DNA from: UBA1724 sp963632245
Lineage (GTDB): Bacteria > Verrucomicrobiota > Lentisphaeria > Oligosphaerales > Oligosphaeraceae
DNA length: 5,033 nucleotides
Direction: 5' to 3'
NCBI GenBank assembly: GCA_963632245.1
Contig: CAVGTF010000137.1
Location: 1 to 5,033, forward strand
In this document: piece by piece, positions 1-5,033 of the stretch
Numbering within the stretch: position 1 is the stretch's first letter
How the letters are laid out: each line of letters starts with the position of its first letter
The notes under the pieces: model-generated
Databases searched by the model: none
What the model was told of the DNA's origin: nothing
Seen by the model: only the letters and a program-made list of their open reading frames with translations
Position numbers and translations under genes: made by a program

Positions 1-92
1 CAGACTTGTGTCTCCTTTTCCGTTTCCTACCGAGAAATTCGGATGGCAAGTTGCAGGCGCACCCGAGGCACCGGGCGAGGAGACGCAACTCC

Positions 93-120
93 TTGAAAAA
101 AGCGCGAAAAGCCTTATATT
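93..120 (+). promoter_or_regulatory. Putative sigma70-type promoter for secG
   Basis: A -35 box TTGAAA (93-98, 5 of 6 consensus matches) is separated by 16 bases from a -10 box TATATT (115-120, 5 of 6). Transcription would start near 127, leaving a leader of about 42 bases before the secG ATG at 169. The element is AT-richer than its surroundings. It is read from sequence only, but the box quality and spacing are good and it sits at the expected distance from the gene. Confidence 0.6.
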
Positions 121-168
121 CTCCCACTTGACTCGCATTCAACAAAACCCACATAAAACCCTTTCACC

Positions 169-546
169 ATGGCTATCCTCTCCGTCATCCTCACCATCAT
201 CTCCGTCCTCACCGCCATCCTCCTCACTCTCCTGGTGCTCATCCAGAATCCCAAAGGCAATGGCGGCATCGGAGCCATCGGCGGTGGCGTCTCCGAGGCC
301 ATGTTCGGCGCCTCCGCGCCCTCCGCACTGGTGAAGACCACTGTCGTGCTGGCAGTCATCTTCCTCCTCTCCACCCTCTTCAACGCCGCAATCATCGGAC
401 ACAGCCGCCAACAGAAGTCCCTGGGTGACGCCATCCAGGTCGAGGCCGTCCAGACCGCCCCCGCTGCCACTACCGCACCCGTGACCGAGGCCGCGCCCGC
501 TGCTGCACCCGCCGCTGAGGCGCCCGCCGCTCCTGTGGCGCCCTAG
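169..546 (+). CDS. secG: Preprotein translocase subunit SecG
   Basis: Small inner-membrane subunit of the SecYEG channel, which assists SecA-driven export of unfolded proteins. The 125-residue product has two hydrophobic helices (about 2-25 and 54-76). They are joined by the hallmark SecG loop LIQNPKGNGGIG (24-35) and a Gly-rich stretch running to an FG pair (46-47), which is the family signature. Residues 80-125 form a hydrophilic tail very rich in Ala and Pro, longer than the short ends of minimal SecG proteins and probably disordered. The ATG at 169 begins directly at the first membrane helix. No Shine-Dalgarno motif lies upstream, but a good promoter does (93-120). A hairpin with a T-rich tail follows the stop, so the gene may be transcribed alone. 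The family call is secure; the role of the tail is unknown. Confidence 0.95.
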   Translation: MAILSVILTIISVLTAILLTLLVLIQNPKGNGGIGAIGGGVSEAMFGASAPSALVKTTVVLAVIFLLSTLFNAAIIGHSRQQKSLGDAIQVEAVQTAPAATTAPVTEAAPAAAPAAEAPAAPVAP

Positions 547-583
547 CCCTCCCGCGCATCCCGAAACAACCCTCTTTTGAACC

Positions 584-630
584 GGCAGGGGTCTTGACTC
601 TCCGAAGAGCCGCCCCTGCCTTTCGTTTTT
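584..630 (+). terminator. Hairpin with T-rich tail after secG, likely intrinsic terminator
   Basis: GGCAGGGG (584-591) pairs perfectly with CCCCTGCC (613-620). Inside the loop a smaller CTCT/AGAG stem (598-601 with 606-609) can form. The outer stem is followed directly by TTTCGTTTTT (621-630). It begins 38 bases after the secG stop, as expected for a rho-independent terminator. The T tract is interrupted by CG, so efficiency is uncertain. No promoter is evident between it and the next gene at 672, so partial read-through is possible. Confidence 0.65.
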
Positions 631-671
631 CCCCGAAGGGAGCCCCCCCCCGCGCCCCCTCCCGAGACTCC

Positions 672-2687
672 ATGAGCGACNNNNNNNNNNTCATCGCCCA
701 TATCGATGCCGGAAAGACCAGCACCACCGAAGGACTCCTCTTCTTCTCTGGACTGACACACCGCTACGGAAATATCGATGACGGCACCACCGTCATGGAC
801 TTCCTGCCCGACGAACGCGCACGCGGCATCACCATCATGGCCGCCGCCGCCGTCATCCCCTGGAAGGACTTCGAATACCACCTCATCGACACTCCCGGAC
901 ATATCGACTTCACCGCCGAGGTGGAACGCTCCCTGCGCGCCATCGACGGCGCGGTGGTGATCTTCAGCGCCGTGGAGGGCGTGGAGGCCCAGTCCGAGAA
1001 GGTCTGGCACCAGGCCGACGGATACAGCGTGCCAAAGATCGCCTTCGTCAACAAGATGGATCGCATCGGCGCCTCCTACGACCGCACCTGCCAGGAGATC
1101 AACGAGAAGTTCAGCGGCGTGGCACTGCCCATGCAGCTGCCCGACGGCGAGGAAAGCGCCTTCCACGGCATGGTGGATCTGCTCACCATGGAGTATCTCC
1201 AGTTCGAGGGCGAGCGCCACGAGACAGTCGCCCGGATGCCCATTCCCGCCGAACTCCAGGATGCCGCACAGGCCGCCCGCGAGTCCCTGGTGGAGAAGGT
1301 CTCCGACCACTCCGACCAGGTGGCCACACTCTTCCTGGAAGGCGAGGAGGTCCCACTGGATCTGCTGAAATCCGAGATCCGCCGACTCACCCTGGAGCGC
1401 AAGCTGGTCCCCGTCTTCCTGGGAAGCGCCAAGCGCGAGATGGGCGTGCAGCCCCTGGCAGACGCCATCGGCGAATACCTGCCCTCACCCGTCGATGTCC
1501 CCGAATACCCCGCCATCGAGCGCCGCAACGGAAAGGAGTGCGCGGTCCACGCAGACCCCGCCGAGCCCTTCTCCGGATTCATCTTCAAGATCAACGCCTC
1601 CAATACCGCGGATCTCTTCTTCCTCCGAGTCTACTCCGGAAAGATCCACCCCAATGACCAGCTGGTCAATGCCCGCACCGGCGAGAAGGTCCGCGCAAAA
1701 CAGCTCTACCGCATCTACGCAAAGTCTACCGAACAGATCCAGGAGGCCGGCCCCGGCGATATCGTGGGCCTGGCAGGCCTGAAGGACTGCGGCATCGGAG
1801 ATACCCTCTGCGCTCCTCAACGCGTCCTCTCCTTCGGCGGAATCGTCTTCCCCGAACCCGTGATCTCCATGGTCGTGGAGCCGAAGTTCTCCAAGGACAA
1901 GGACAAGCTGGACGACGCCCTGGCATTGCTCTGCCGCGAAGACCAGACGCTCCGGCGCTCCACCGCCGAAGAGACCGGTCAGCGCGTGGTCTCCGGCATG
2001 GGCGAACTCCACCTGGAGGTCAGCCTGAAACGCGTCTCCACCGACTTCGGCGTGGAAATCCGCACCGGCGAACCCCGCGTCGCATATCGCGAGACCCTTG
2101 TCAAGCCCGTCACCATCCATACGGTCTTCAACAAGACCGTCGGGGACTCCGTCTTCTACGCAGAGGTCACCATCGACTTCGCTCCCCGGGAACGCGCTGG
2201 CGAATCCTTCGAGATCCAGGACAAGACCCGCGGAACCATCCCCCGCGCACTGCTGGATGCCGCTCTCCAGGCACTCCAGGATGGCCTGCGCACCGGCGGC
2301 CTCCAGGGATACCCCATGATCTTCGTGGAAGCCACCCTGAAAGACCTGGTCTTCTCCCAGGAAACCACCACCCCTGGCGCCGTCGCCGGCGCGGTCAACG
2401 AATCCATCACACAGGCACTGCAGCAGTCCGGCACCGTGGTCCTGGAACCCCTGATGAAACTGGAGGTCCTGGCCCCCGAGGAATGCGTGGGCGAGATCTC
2501 CATGTATCTCCAGCCCCGCCGCGCAATCATCAGCGACATGCTCCAGATCGGCAATATGCGGAAGATCCTCTGCCAGGTCCCTCTGGCCGAAATGTTCGGC
2601 TTCGGAAAGGCACTCCCCAGACTCTCCGGCGGACGCGGATCCTTCTCCCTGGAACCCTCCGGATACCAGGAAAAACCCAACGCATAA
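672..2687 (+). CDS. Elongation factor G family translational GTPase, EF-G2/GFM2-like (contains N gap)
   Basis: Cytosolic ribosome-dependent GTPase of the EF-G superfamily, about 671 residues as given (E. coli EF-G has 704). All five GTPase motifs are visible: AHIDAGKT (9-16), RGITI with the switch-I Thr54, DTPGH (73-77), NKMD (127-130) and GSAK (251-254). A G' insert follows at about 158-240, then domain II. Domain III starts near 397 and contains GMGELH (442-447). Domain IV spans about 470-590 and domain V begins near LEPLM (591-595). Switch I reads DDGTTVMDFLPDERARG rather than the usual bacterial HDGAATMDWMEQEQERG. Domain IV lacks the SGGRGQYG loop, having GDSVFYAEV (491-499), and its tip has Ser562 where EF-G has His583. 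These traits resemble mitochondrial GFM2 (EF-G2), which acts in ribosome recycling, so this is probably a paralogue although automated annotation would likely say fusA. The ATG at 672 is chosen because family homology begins at once after it. Ten Ns (681-690) hide codons just before the P-loop; the frame continues across them. Translocation versus recycling is not decided here. Confidence 0.93.
   Translation: MSDXXXXIAHIDAGKTSTTEGLLFFSGLTHRYGNIDDGTTVMDFLPDERARGITIMAAAAVIPWKDFEYHLIDTPGHIDFTAEVERSLRAIDGAVVIFSAVEGVEAQSEKVWHQADGYSVPKIAFVNKMDRIGASYDRTCQEINEKFSGVALPMQLPDGEESAFHGMVDLLTMEYLQFEGERHETVARMPIPAELQDAAQAARESLVEKVSDHSDQVATLFLEGEEVPLDLLKSEIRRLTLERKLVPVFLGSAKREMGVQPLADAIGEYLPSPVDVPEYPAIERRNGKECAVHADPAEPFSGFIFKINASNTADLFFLRVYSGKIHPNDQLVNARTGEKVRAKQLYRIYAKSTEQIQEAGPGDIVGLAGLKDCGIGDTLCAPQRVLSFGGIVFPEPVISMVVEPKFSKDKDKLDDALALLCREDQTLRRSTAEETGQRVVSGMGELHLEVSLKRVSTDFGVEIRTGEPRVAYRETLVKPVTIHTVFNKTVGDSVFYAEVTIDFAPRERAGESFEIQDKTRGTIPRALLDAALQALQDGLRTGGLQGYPMIFVEATLKDLVFSQETTTPGAVAGAVNESITQALQQSGTVVLEPLMKLEVLAPEECVGEISMYLQPRRAIISDMLQIGNMRKILCQVPLAEMFGFGKALPRLSGGRGSFSLEPSGYQEKPNA
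681..690. other. Assembly gap (10 Ns) inside the EF-G-like gene
   Basis: Ten consecutive undetermined bases lie three codons after the start and two codons before AHIDAGKT. The reading frame agrees on both sides if the missing length is 10 or differs from it by a multiple of 3. EF-G proteins normally carry R-N-[IV]-G plus two residues before AHIDAG, and the space given is one codon short of that. The true gap may therefore be longer than shown. A run of nine Cs (643-651) just upstream shows that this patch is difficult sequence. Confidence 0.97.
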
Positions 2688-2698
2688 AGACACAAAGA

Positions 2699-2731
2699 CG
2701 GCGGCGCACACAACAATCCCACGCGCCGCCG
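2699..2731 (+). terminator. GC-rich inverted repeat after the EF-G-like gene, possible terminator
   Basis: CGGCGGCGC (2699-2707) is perfectly complementary to GCGCCGCCG (2723-2731), giving a 9-bp all-GC stem with a 15-base loop. It starts 12 bases after the stop codon and ends 22 bases before the tRNA. No T run follows directly (only CCCTTTC further on), so it is not a canonical rho-independent terminator. It could slow polymerase, protect the mRNA 3' end, or separate the mRNA from the tRNA during processing. Confidence 0.35.
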
Positions 2732-2753
2732 CACCATCCGTACCTCCCTTTCA

Positions 2754-2830
2754 GGGCGATTAGCTCAGTTGGTTAGAGCGCAACGCTTACACCGTTGATG
2801 TCGAGGGTCCGAGTCCCCCATCGCCCACCA
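2754..2830 (+). tRNA. tRNA-Val (anticodon UAC)
   Basis: A complete 77-base cloverleaf with encoded CCA (2828-2830). The acceptor stem GGGCGAT (2754-2760) pairs with ATCGCCC (2820-2826), with discriminator A2827. The D stem is GCTC (2763-2766) with GAGC (2776-2779), and the 9-base loop contains GG. The anticodon stem is CAACG (2781-2785) with CGTTG (2793-2797), and the loop CTTACAC (2786-2792) gives anticodon TAC, reading GUA and, with modification, other Val codons. The variable loop is ATGTC (2798-2802). The T arm is odd. GAGGG (2803-2807) faces CCCCC (2815-2819), leaving an A50-C64 mismatch. The T loop is TCCGAGT, with C in place of the near-universal U55. The remaining stems are perfect, so identity is secure; full function is slightly less so. 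Confidence 0.93.
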
Positions 2831-2841
2831 TCTCTATCCTA

Positions 2842-2853
2842 TTCCTATAGGAA
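2842..2853. repeat. Perfect 12-bp palindrome upstream of the ECF sigma gene
   Basis: TTCCTATAGGAA is a perfect self-complementary 12-mer lying 11 bases after the tRNA and 60 bases before the sigma-factor ATG. It sits in an AT-richer patch of a GC-rich region and is followed by a run of As (2852-2857). A palindrome here could be an operator or part of a promoter for the sigma operon. A related 9-mer, ATTCCTATA, occurs at 2841-2849 and again at 3980-3988, just before the third gene of the block. No regulator is identified. Confidence 0.4.
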
Positions 2854-2913
2854 AAAATCCCCGTCTTCGCGACGCCCCAAACAATATCCACCCCTCCTCT
2901 TCGTTATTGAAGA

Positions 2914-3489
2914 ATGACGAACGACCGCCAGACGACACACGACGACACCGCCCCAGAAGCGGACGACCTGGCGCTCATCCGTCAATGCCAGAGGGGCGAC
3001 AACGGCGCCTTCGACGCACTCTACCAGCGATACCGCCTGCCACTCTTCCGGTATCTCCACAGAATCCTGGAAGAGCACGCCGACATGGTCGACGATCTCT
3101 TCCAACAGACCTGGATCAAGGCCGTCCGCTCCCTGCCAAAATACCAGCACCGGGAGAAGTTCCTAGCCTGGCTCTGCCGCATCGCACACAATCTGGCGAT
3201 GGACTACTTCCGCGCCCGGAAGGTCGAGGCACCCGCAGAACTCCCTCTCACCCTGGCTGACCAGGCCCCGCACCCCGACACCGAACTCTCCCGGCAGGAA
3301 TTCGGAATGGCCCTCGAAAAGGCCATCCAGAAACTCCCCCCGGAACAGCAGGAGGTCATCCGATTGCGCAACGAGGGAATGCCCTTCAAGGACATCGCCC
3401 TCAAACACCACATCAGCCTCAATACCGCCTTGGGCAGAATGCACTACGCCGTGCAAAATCTGAAAAAACTGCTCGCACCATTCCTATGA
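2914..3489 (+). CDS. ECF-type RNA polymerase sigma factor
   Basis: Extracytoplasmic-function (sigma70 family, group 4) sigma factor that redirects RNA polymerase to a small regulon, 191 residues, typical for the family. Sigma region 2 spans about 33-103, from AFDALYQRYRLPLF through the DDLFQQTWIKA core (60-70) and the segment FLAWLCRIAHNLAMDYFR (83-100), which contacts the -10 element and core polymerase. A Pro/Ala-rich linker (about 104-130) follows. Sigma region 4 (132-185) has LPPEQQEVIRLR and a helix-turn-helix ending NTALGRMHYAVQNL, the -35 reader. Regions 1.1 and 3 are absent, as expected. The ATG at 2914 leaves a normal hydrophilic N-terminus and has only a weak GAAG upstream. The stop overlaps the next gene as ATGA, so translation is probably coupled to the anti-sigma gene. 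Genes of this type often autoregulate, but no clear ECF promoter could be assigned. The signal and regulon are unknown. Confidence 0.95.
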   Translation: MTNDRQTTHDDTAPEADDLALIRQCQRGDNGAFDALYQRYRLPLFRYLHRILEEHADMVDDLFQQTWIKAVRSLPKYQHREKFLAWLCRIAHNLAMDYFRARKVEAPAELPLTLADQAPHPDTELSRQEFGMALEKAIQKLPPEQQEVIRLRNEGMPFKDIALKHHISLNTALGRMHYAVQNLKKLLAPFL

Positions 3490-3980
3490 AAGACAATCAC
3501 TGCCAGATGCTCCAGGATCTCCTCCTCACGCAGGAAGATCCCACGACTCCTCTCCCCGAGGAGCTCCAGAGACACCTCGCACAGTGCCAGGAATGCCAGA
3601 AGACCACAAAACTCCTGGGACTCCTCCAACACGCCAGCGAGGACGCGAAACTCGTGCCACAGACCTCCCTGGACAGGAAGACCCTCGCACTTTGCCACAG
3701 GGAACTCAAGACCCAGAACACCCTGCGCACCCGCATCTTCCGCACCCGCACCATCTGGGCCGCAGCCGCACTCCTGGTCGCTATGGGAGTCATCACCGCT
3801 TTCTCCCTCACCAACAGCCAGAACACTGCCCCCGCTGCTGCCCCACAGACCAACATCGCCCTCACTGATGACGCAGAATGGGGGGAGTCCCTGCTGGATA
3901 CCGGAATGGACCTGGTCAATGACGAGATCTCCAGCATGGAACTGAATTTCAATCTCCTGGCCGCGGATCTCTACTACTGA
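3486..3980 (+). CDS. Membrane anti-sigma factor with ZAS-type zinc motif
   Basis: Probable anti-sigma factor that binds and silences the ECF sigma encoded just upstream, 164 residues. The N-terminal cytoplasmic part carries H30-x3-C34-x2-C37, the ZAS motif. Cys6, 24 residues before the His, is well placed as the fourth zinc ligand; in RsrA the equivalent spacing is 26. A basic stretch RTRIFRTRT (81-89) precedes one membrane helix (about 90-108), so the N-terminus should be cytoplasmic. A 56-residue acidic outer domain (109-164) ends LLAADLYY and has no domain I recognise. The ATG overlaps the sigma stop codon and there is no Shine-Dalgarno motif, which favours translational coupling and equal output of the pair. 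Release of the sigma could involve proteolysis of the outer domain or conformational change; the sequence does not say which. The anti-sigma assignment rests on both the motif and the gene order. Confidence 0.85.
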   Translation: MKDNHCQMLQDLLLTQEDPTTPLPEELQRHLAQCQECQKTTKLLGLLQHASEDAKLVPQTSLDRKTLALCHRELKTQNTLRTRIFRTRTIWAAAALLVAMGVITAFSLTNSQNTAPAAAPQTNIALTDDAEWGESLLDTGMDLVNDEISSMELNFNLLAADLYY

Positions 3981-3994
3981 TTCCTATACACGCC

Positions 3995-4675
3995 ATGCGA
4001 AGAATTCTTCTGACCATCGCACTCGCCCTCCCACTGGCAATCGCCTGCGCACAGTCCGCGGACCCGCCCGCCCCCAACGGCCCCCGCGGCGCAAAACGCT
4101 ACGCACGCCCCACCCAAGAAGACCGGCAACTCCCGCCGCCCTACTTCGCCCCCGAAGTACTGGAGTTCCGGGAACGACTGGAAAAAGAGGATCCCGCGGA
4201 ATTCAAGCGACTGGAAGAACTCAAGCGCACCGACCGAAAAGCCTTCCGCCAGGAAATGAGCAAACACATCCCCCGGAAGTATCGCGACAACTTGGAGAAT
4301 CGCCTCATCACCCTCGACCGGGAATGCTGGGCTCTCTCCCGGAAAATCCAAAAGAGCGCCTCCCCCACGGAACGGGACGCACTCATGGCACAGCTCCGCG
4401 AGAAGAATAGCGAAATGCTGGAGCTCTTCATCAGCCAGACCAAGACCCGTCTGCAGGAAATGACCCAGCGCGTCCAGGTCCTGGAAATCAACAAGGATGA
4501 GATCCTCCAGAAAAAGCTGGACTTCTACCTCAACGCACCTCCGCCCCCCGAAGAGGAAAACGACACCCGCCGCCCCGCTCCACCCCAAAGAAACGATAAG
4601 GCAGCCCCTTCCGCGCCTCTCCCACCACCCGAAAACATTGAGAACCCTCTCCCACCACCCCCACCCGGACAGTAA
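3995..4675 (+). CDS. Exported coiled-coil protein with polyproline tail, third gene of the sigma operon
   Basis: I do not recognise a named family. The 226-residue product starts with a signal peptide (basic MRR, hydrophobic core 4-17). An A-C-A site favours signal peptidase I cleavage after Ala19. Cys18 could instead be lipidated, but the preceding LAIA is a poor lipobox. Residues 22-53 are Pro-rich. Residues 54-179 are highly charged and predicted helical, rich in Glu, Lys, Arg and Leu, with a likely coiled coil at about 125-176; Cys111 is the only mature cysteine. The tail (180-226) is Pro-rich, with PPPP (182-185), PPP (210-212) and PPPPP (220-224). The gene starts 14 bases after the anti-sigma stop and ends before a strong terminator, so it is very probably co-transcribed. 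By position and helical build it resembles the small periplasmic sensors of the CnrX/Spy type found beside ECF modules, but no LTxxQ motif is seen. A sensor or envelope-stress chaperone role is inference. Confidence 0.8.
   Translation: MRRILLTIALALPLAIACAQSADPPAPNGPRGAKRYARPTQEDRQLPPPYFAPEVLEFRERLEKEDPAEFKRLEELKRTDRKAFRQEMSKHIPRKYRDNLENRLITLDRECWALSRKIQKSASPTERDALMAQLREKNSEMLELFISQTKTRLQEMTQRVQVLEINKDEILQKKLDFYLNAPPPPEEENDTRRPAPPQRNDKAAPSAPLPPPENIENPLPPPPPGQ
4646..4660 (+). repeat. 15-bp direct repeat, second copy (first copy 4616-4630)
   Basis: CCTCTCCCACCACCC occurs exactly at 4616-4630 and 4646-4660, 30 bases apart and in the same reading frame. Each copy encodes PLPPP, separated by ENIEN. 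This suggests an in-frame duplication or slippage event that lengthened the polyproline tail of the exported protein. Confidence 0.75.
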
Positions 4676-4702
4676 ATCCCCCCTCACATCTATAGAATAC
4701 CC

Positions 4703-4738
4703 AAAAAGCCAGGGACCCAACAAGTCCCTGGCTTTTTT
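4703..4738. terminator. Strong bidirectional rho-independent terminator
   Basis: GCCAGGGAC (4708-4716) pairs perfectly with GTCCCTGGC (4724-4732) around a 7-base loop. It is flanked by AAAAA (4703-4707) on the left and TTTTTT (4733-4738) on the right. It therefore ends transcription of the sigma operon on the + strand and, read from the other side, of the convergent minus-strand gene. The last T (4738) is also part of that gene's stop codon. Confidence 0.95.
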
Positions 4739-5033
4739 CATTTATGACGGTAATCCTCGACTTTCACAGCTCTTGATGACCGGGCACCTATTTTTTTCTC
4801 TCCATCAAAGAAATCCACGCATACAACATCGCCATCCTTCAATTTACCTAAAAAGTTATATAACGCATTCCCTTCCGATACAATTATAAAATAACCATGA
4901 GAAACCAGTTGTTTTTCTTCTTTTTGAAGCCTTTTATCCGAGAATTTAGGAATTTCAACAACGACATTTTCTTCTCCTGTTGCTGTAGAAATAGCAACAC
5001 TACTTACAAAGCCCTTGAAATTTATCCACCAAA
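4738..5033 (-). CDS. Unrecognised protein, C-terminal fragment (5' end beyond the window)
   Basis: A minus-strand frame is open from the window edge (first full codon at 5031-5029) for 97 codons to a TGA at 4740-4738. No in-frame ATG occurs, so the start lies outside the window. The visible part begins WWINFKGFVSSVAIST and ends SSRAVKVEDYRHK. It alternates short hydrophobic runs (VVVEIP, GYFIIV, GDVVCVDFF) with Lys/Glu-rich stretches, which suggests a beta-rich soluble domain. I recognise no family or catalytic motif. Support for its being real includes the uninterrupted frame, plausible protein composition, and a stop placed exactly at a bidirectional terminator. Its roughly 37% G+C and AT-rich codons (AAA, GAA, TTT, GTT) contrast sharply with the C-ending codons of its neighbours, which hints at foreign origin. 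It is not expressed as part of the sigma operon. Confidence 0.7.
   Translation of the reverse strand, partial: WWINFKGFVSSVAISTATGEENVVVEIPKFSDKRLQKEEKQLVSHGYFIIVSEGNALYNFLGKLKDGDVVCVDFFDGEKKIGARSSRAVKVEDYRHK

Noticed and set aside
1..92. Possible 3' end of an upstream gene such as tpiA
   Set aside because: None of the three + frames ends in recognisable protein sequence, and no minus-strand start with convincing coding follows.
128..159. Second possible secG promoter, TTGACT at 128 with CATAAA at 152
   Set aside because: Spacing of 18 and a poor -10 box make it weaker than the pair at 93-120, and it would leave almost no leader.
8..334. Open frame starting at a GTG before secG and running into it
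   Set aside because: It crosses the secG promoter and overlaps secG in another frame; the product becomes Ser/Pro low complexity.
594..671. In-frame upstream extension of the EF-G-like gene to a TTG at 594
   Set aside because: It would overlap the terminator-like hairpin and adds Arg/Pro-rich residues unlike EF-G; the ATG at 672 places the family N-terminus correctly.
1485..2711. 408-codon open frame on the minus strand opposite the EF-G-like gene
   Set aside because: It is antisense to a clear EF-G homologue in a GC-rich gene; the translation is rich in Gly, Asp, Ala and His with no domain, as expected for a codon-bias shadow.
2850..2875. GGAAAA followed by CGTC as an ECF-type promoter
   Set aside because: The elements are only about 6 bases apart instead of about 16, so this is not a valid -35/-10 pair.
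4497..4889. 130-codon + strand frame spanning the terminator
   Set aside because: It is out of frame with the exported protein, runs through the intrinsic terminator and is antisense to the partial minus-strand gene.
1..5033. CRISPR array, insertion sequence or transposase
   Set aside because: No regularly spaced repeats, terminal inverted repeats or transposase motifs were seen on either strand.

Overview
The window is a high-GC bacterial chromosome segment, by eye about 60% G+C over the first 4.7 kb. All recognisable genes there lie on the + strand, with C-rich coding strands and very poor Shine-Dalgarno motifs. The type of SecG (long Ala/Pro tail), the GFM2/EF-G2-like translational GTPase and the sigma-factor style fit a member of the PVC superphylum, most plausibly Verrucomicrobiota. 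This placement is an inference from general resemblance and is not proven by any single marker. A 10-base N run at 681-690 marks an assembly gap, so this is a draft genome or MAG.

Layout. Positions 1-168 hold no convincing gene but contain a good sigma70-type promoter (93-120) leading into secG (169-546). A hairpin with a T-rich tail (584-630) follows. An EF-G-family GTPase (672-2687) comes next, broken near its N-terminus by the N gap. A GC-rich inverted repeat (2699-2731) precedes a tRNA-Val(UAC) gene with encoded CCA (2754-2830). After an 83-base spacer containing a perfect 12-bp palindrome, a three-gene block follows. It consists of an ECF sigma factor (2914-3489), a membrane anti-sigma factor with a ZAS zinc motif overlapping it by ATGA (3486-3980), and an exported coiled-coil protein with a polyproline tail (3995-4675). 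The block ends at a strong intrinsic terminator (4703-4738).

Immediately past the terminator the composition falls to roughly 37% G+C. The minus strand there carries the 3' end of an unrecognised gene (4738 to the window edge) that converges on the same terminator. It has no start codon inside the window.

Functionally, the left half is housekeeping: protein export, ribosome translocation or recycling, and a tRNA. The right half reads as a compact cell-envelope signalling unit. In this reading the sigma factor is held at the membrane by the zinc-motif anti-sigma, and the exported coiled-coil protein is a candidate sensor or effector. The best leads are that third protein, the tRNA's unusual T-arm, the divergent EF-G tip loops, and the AT-rich partial gene at the right edge.
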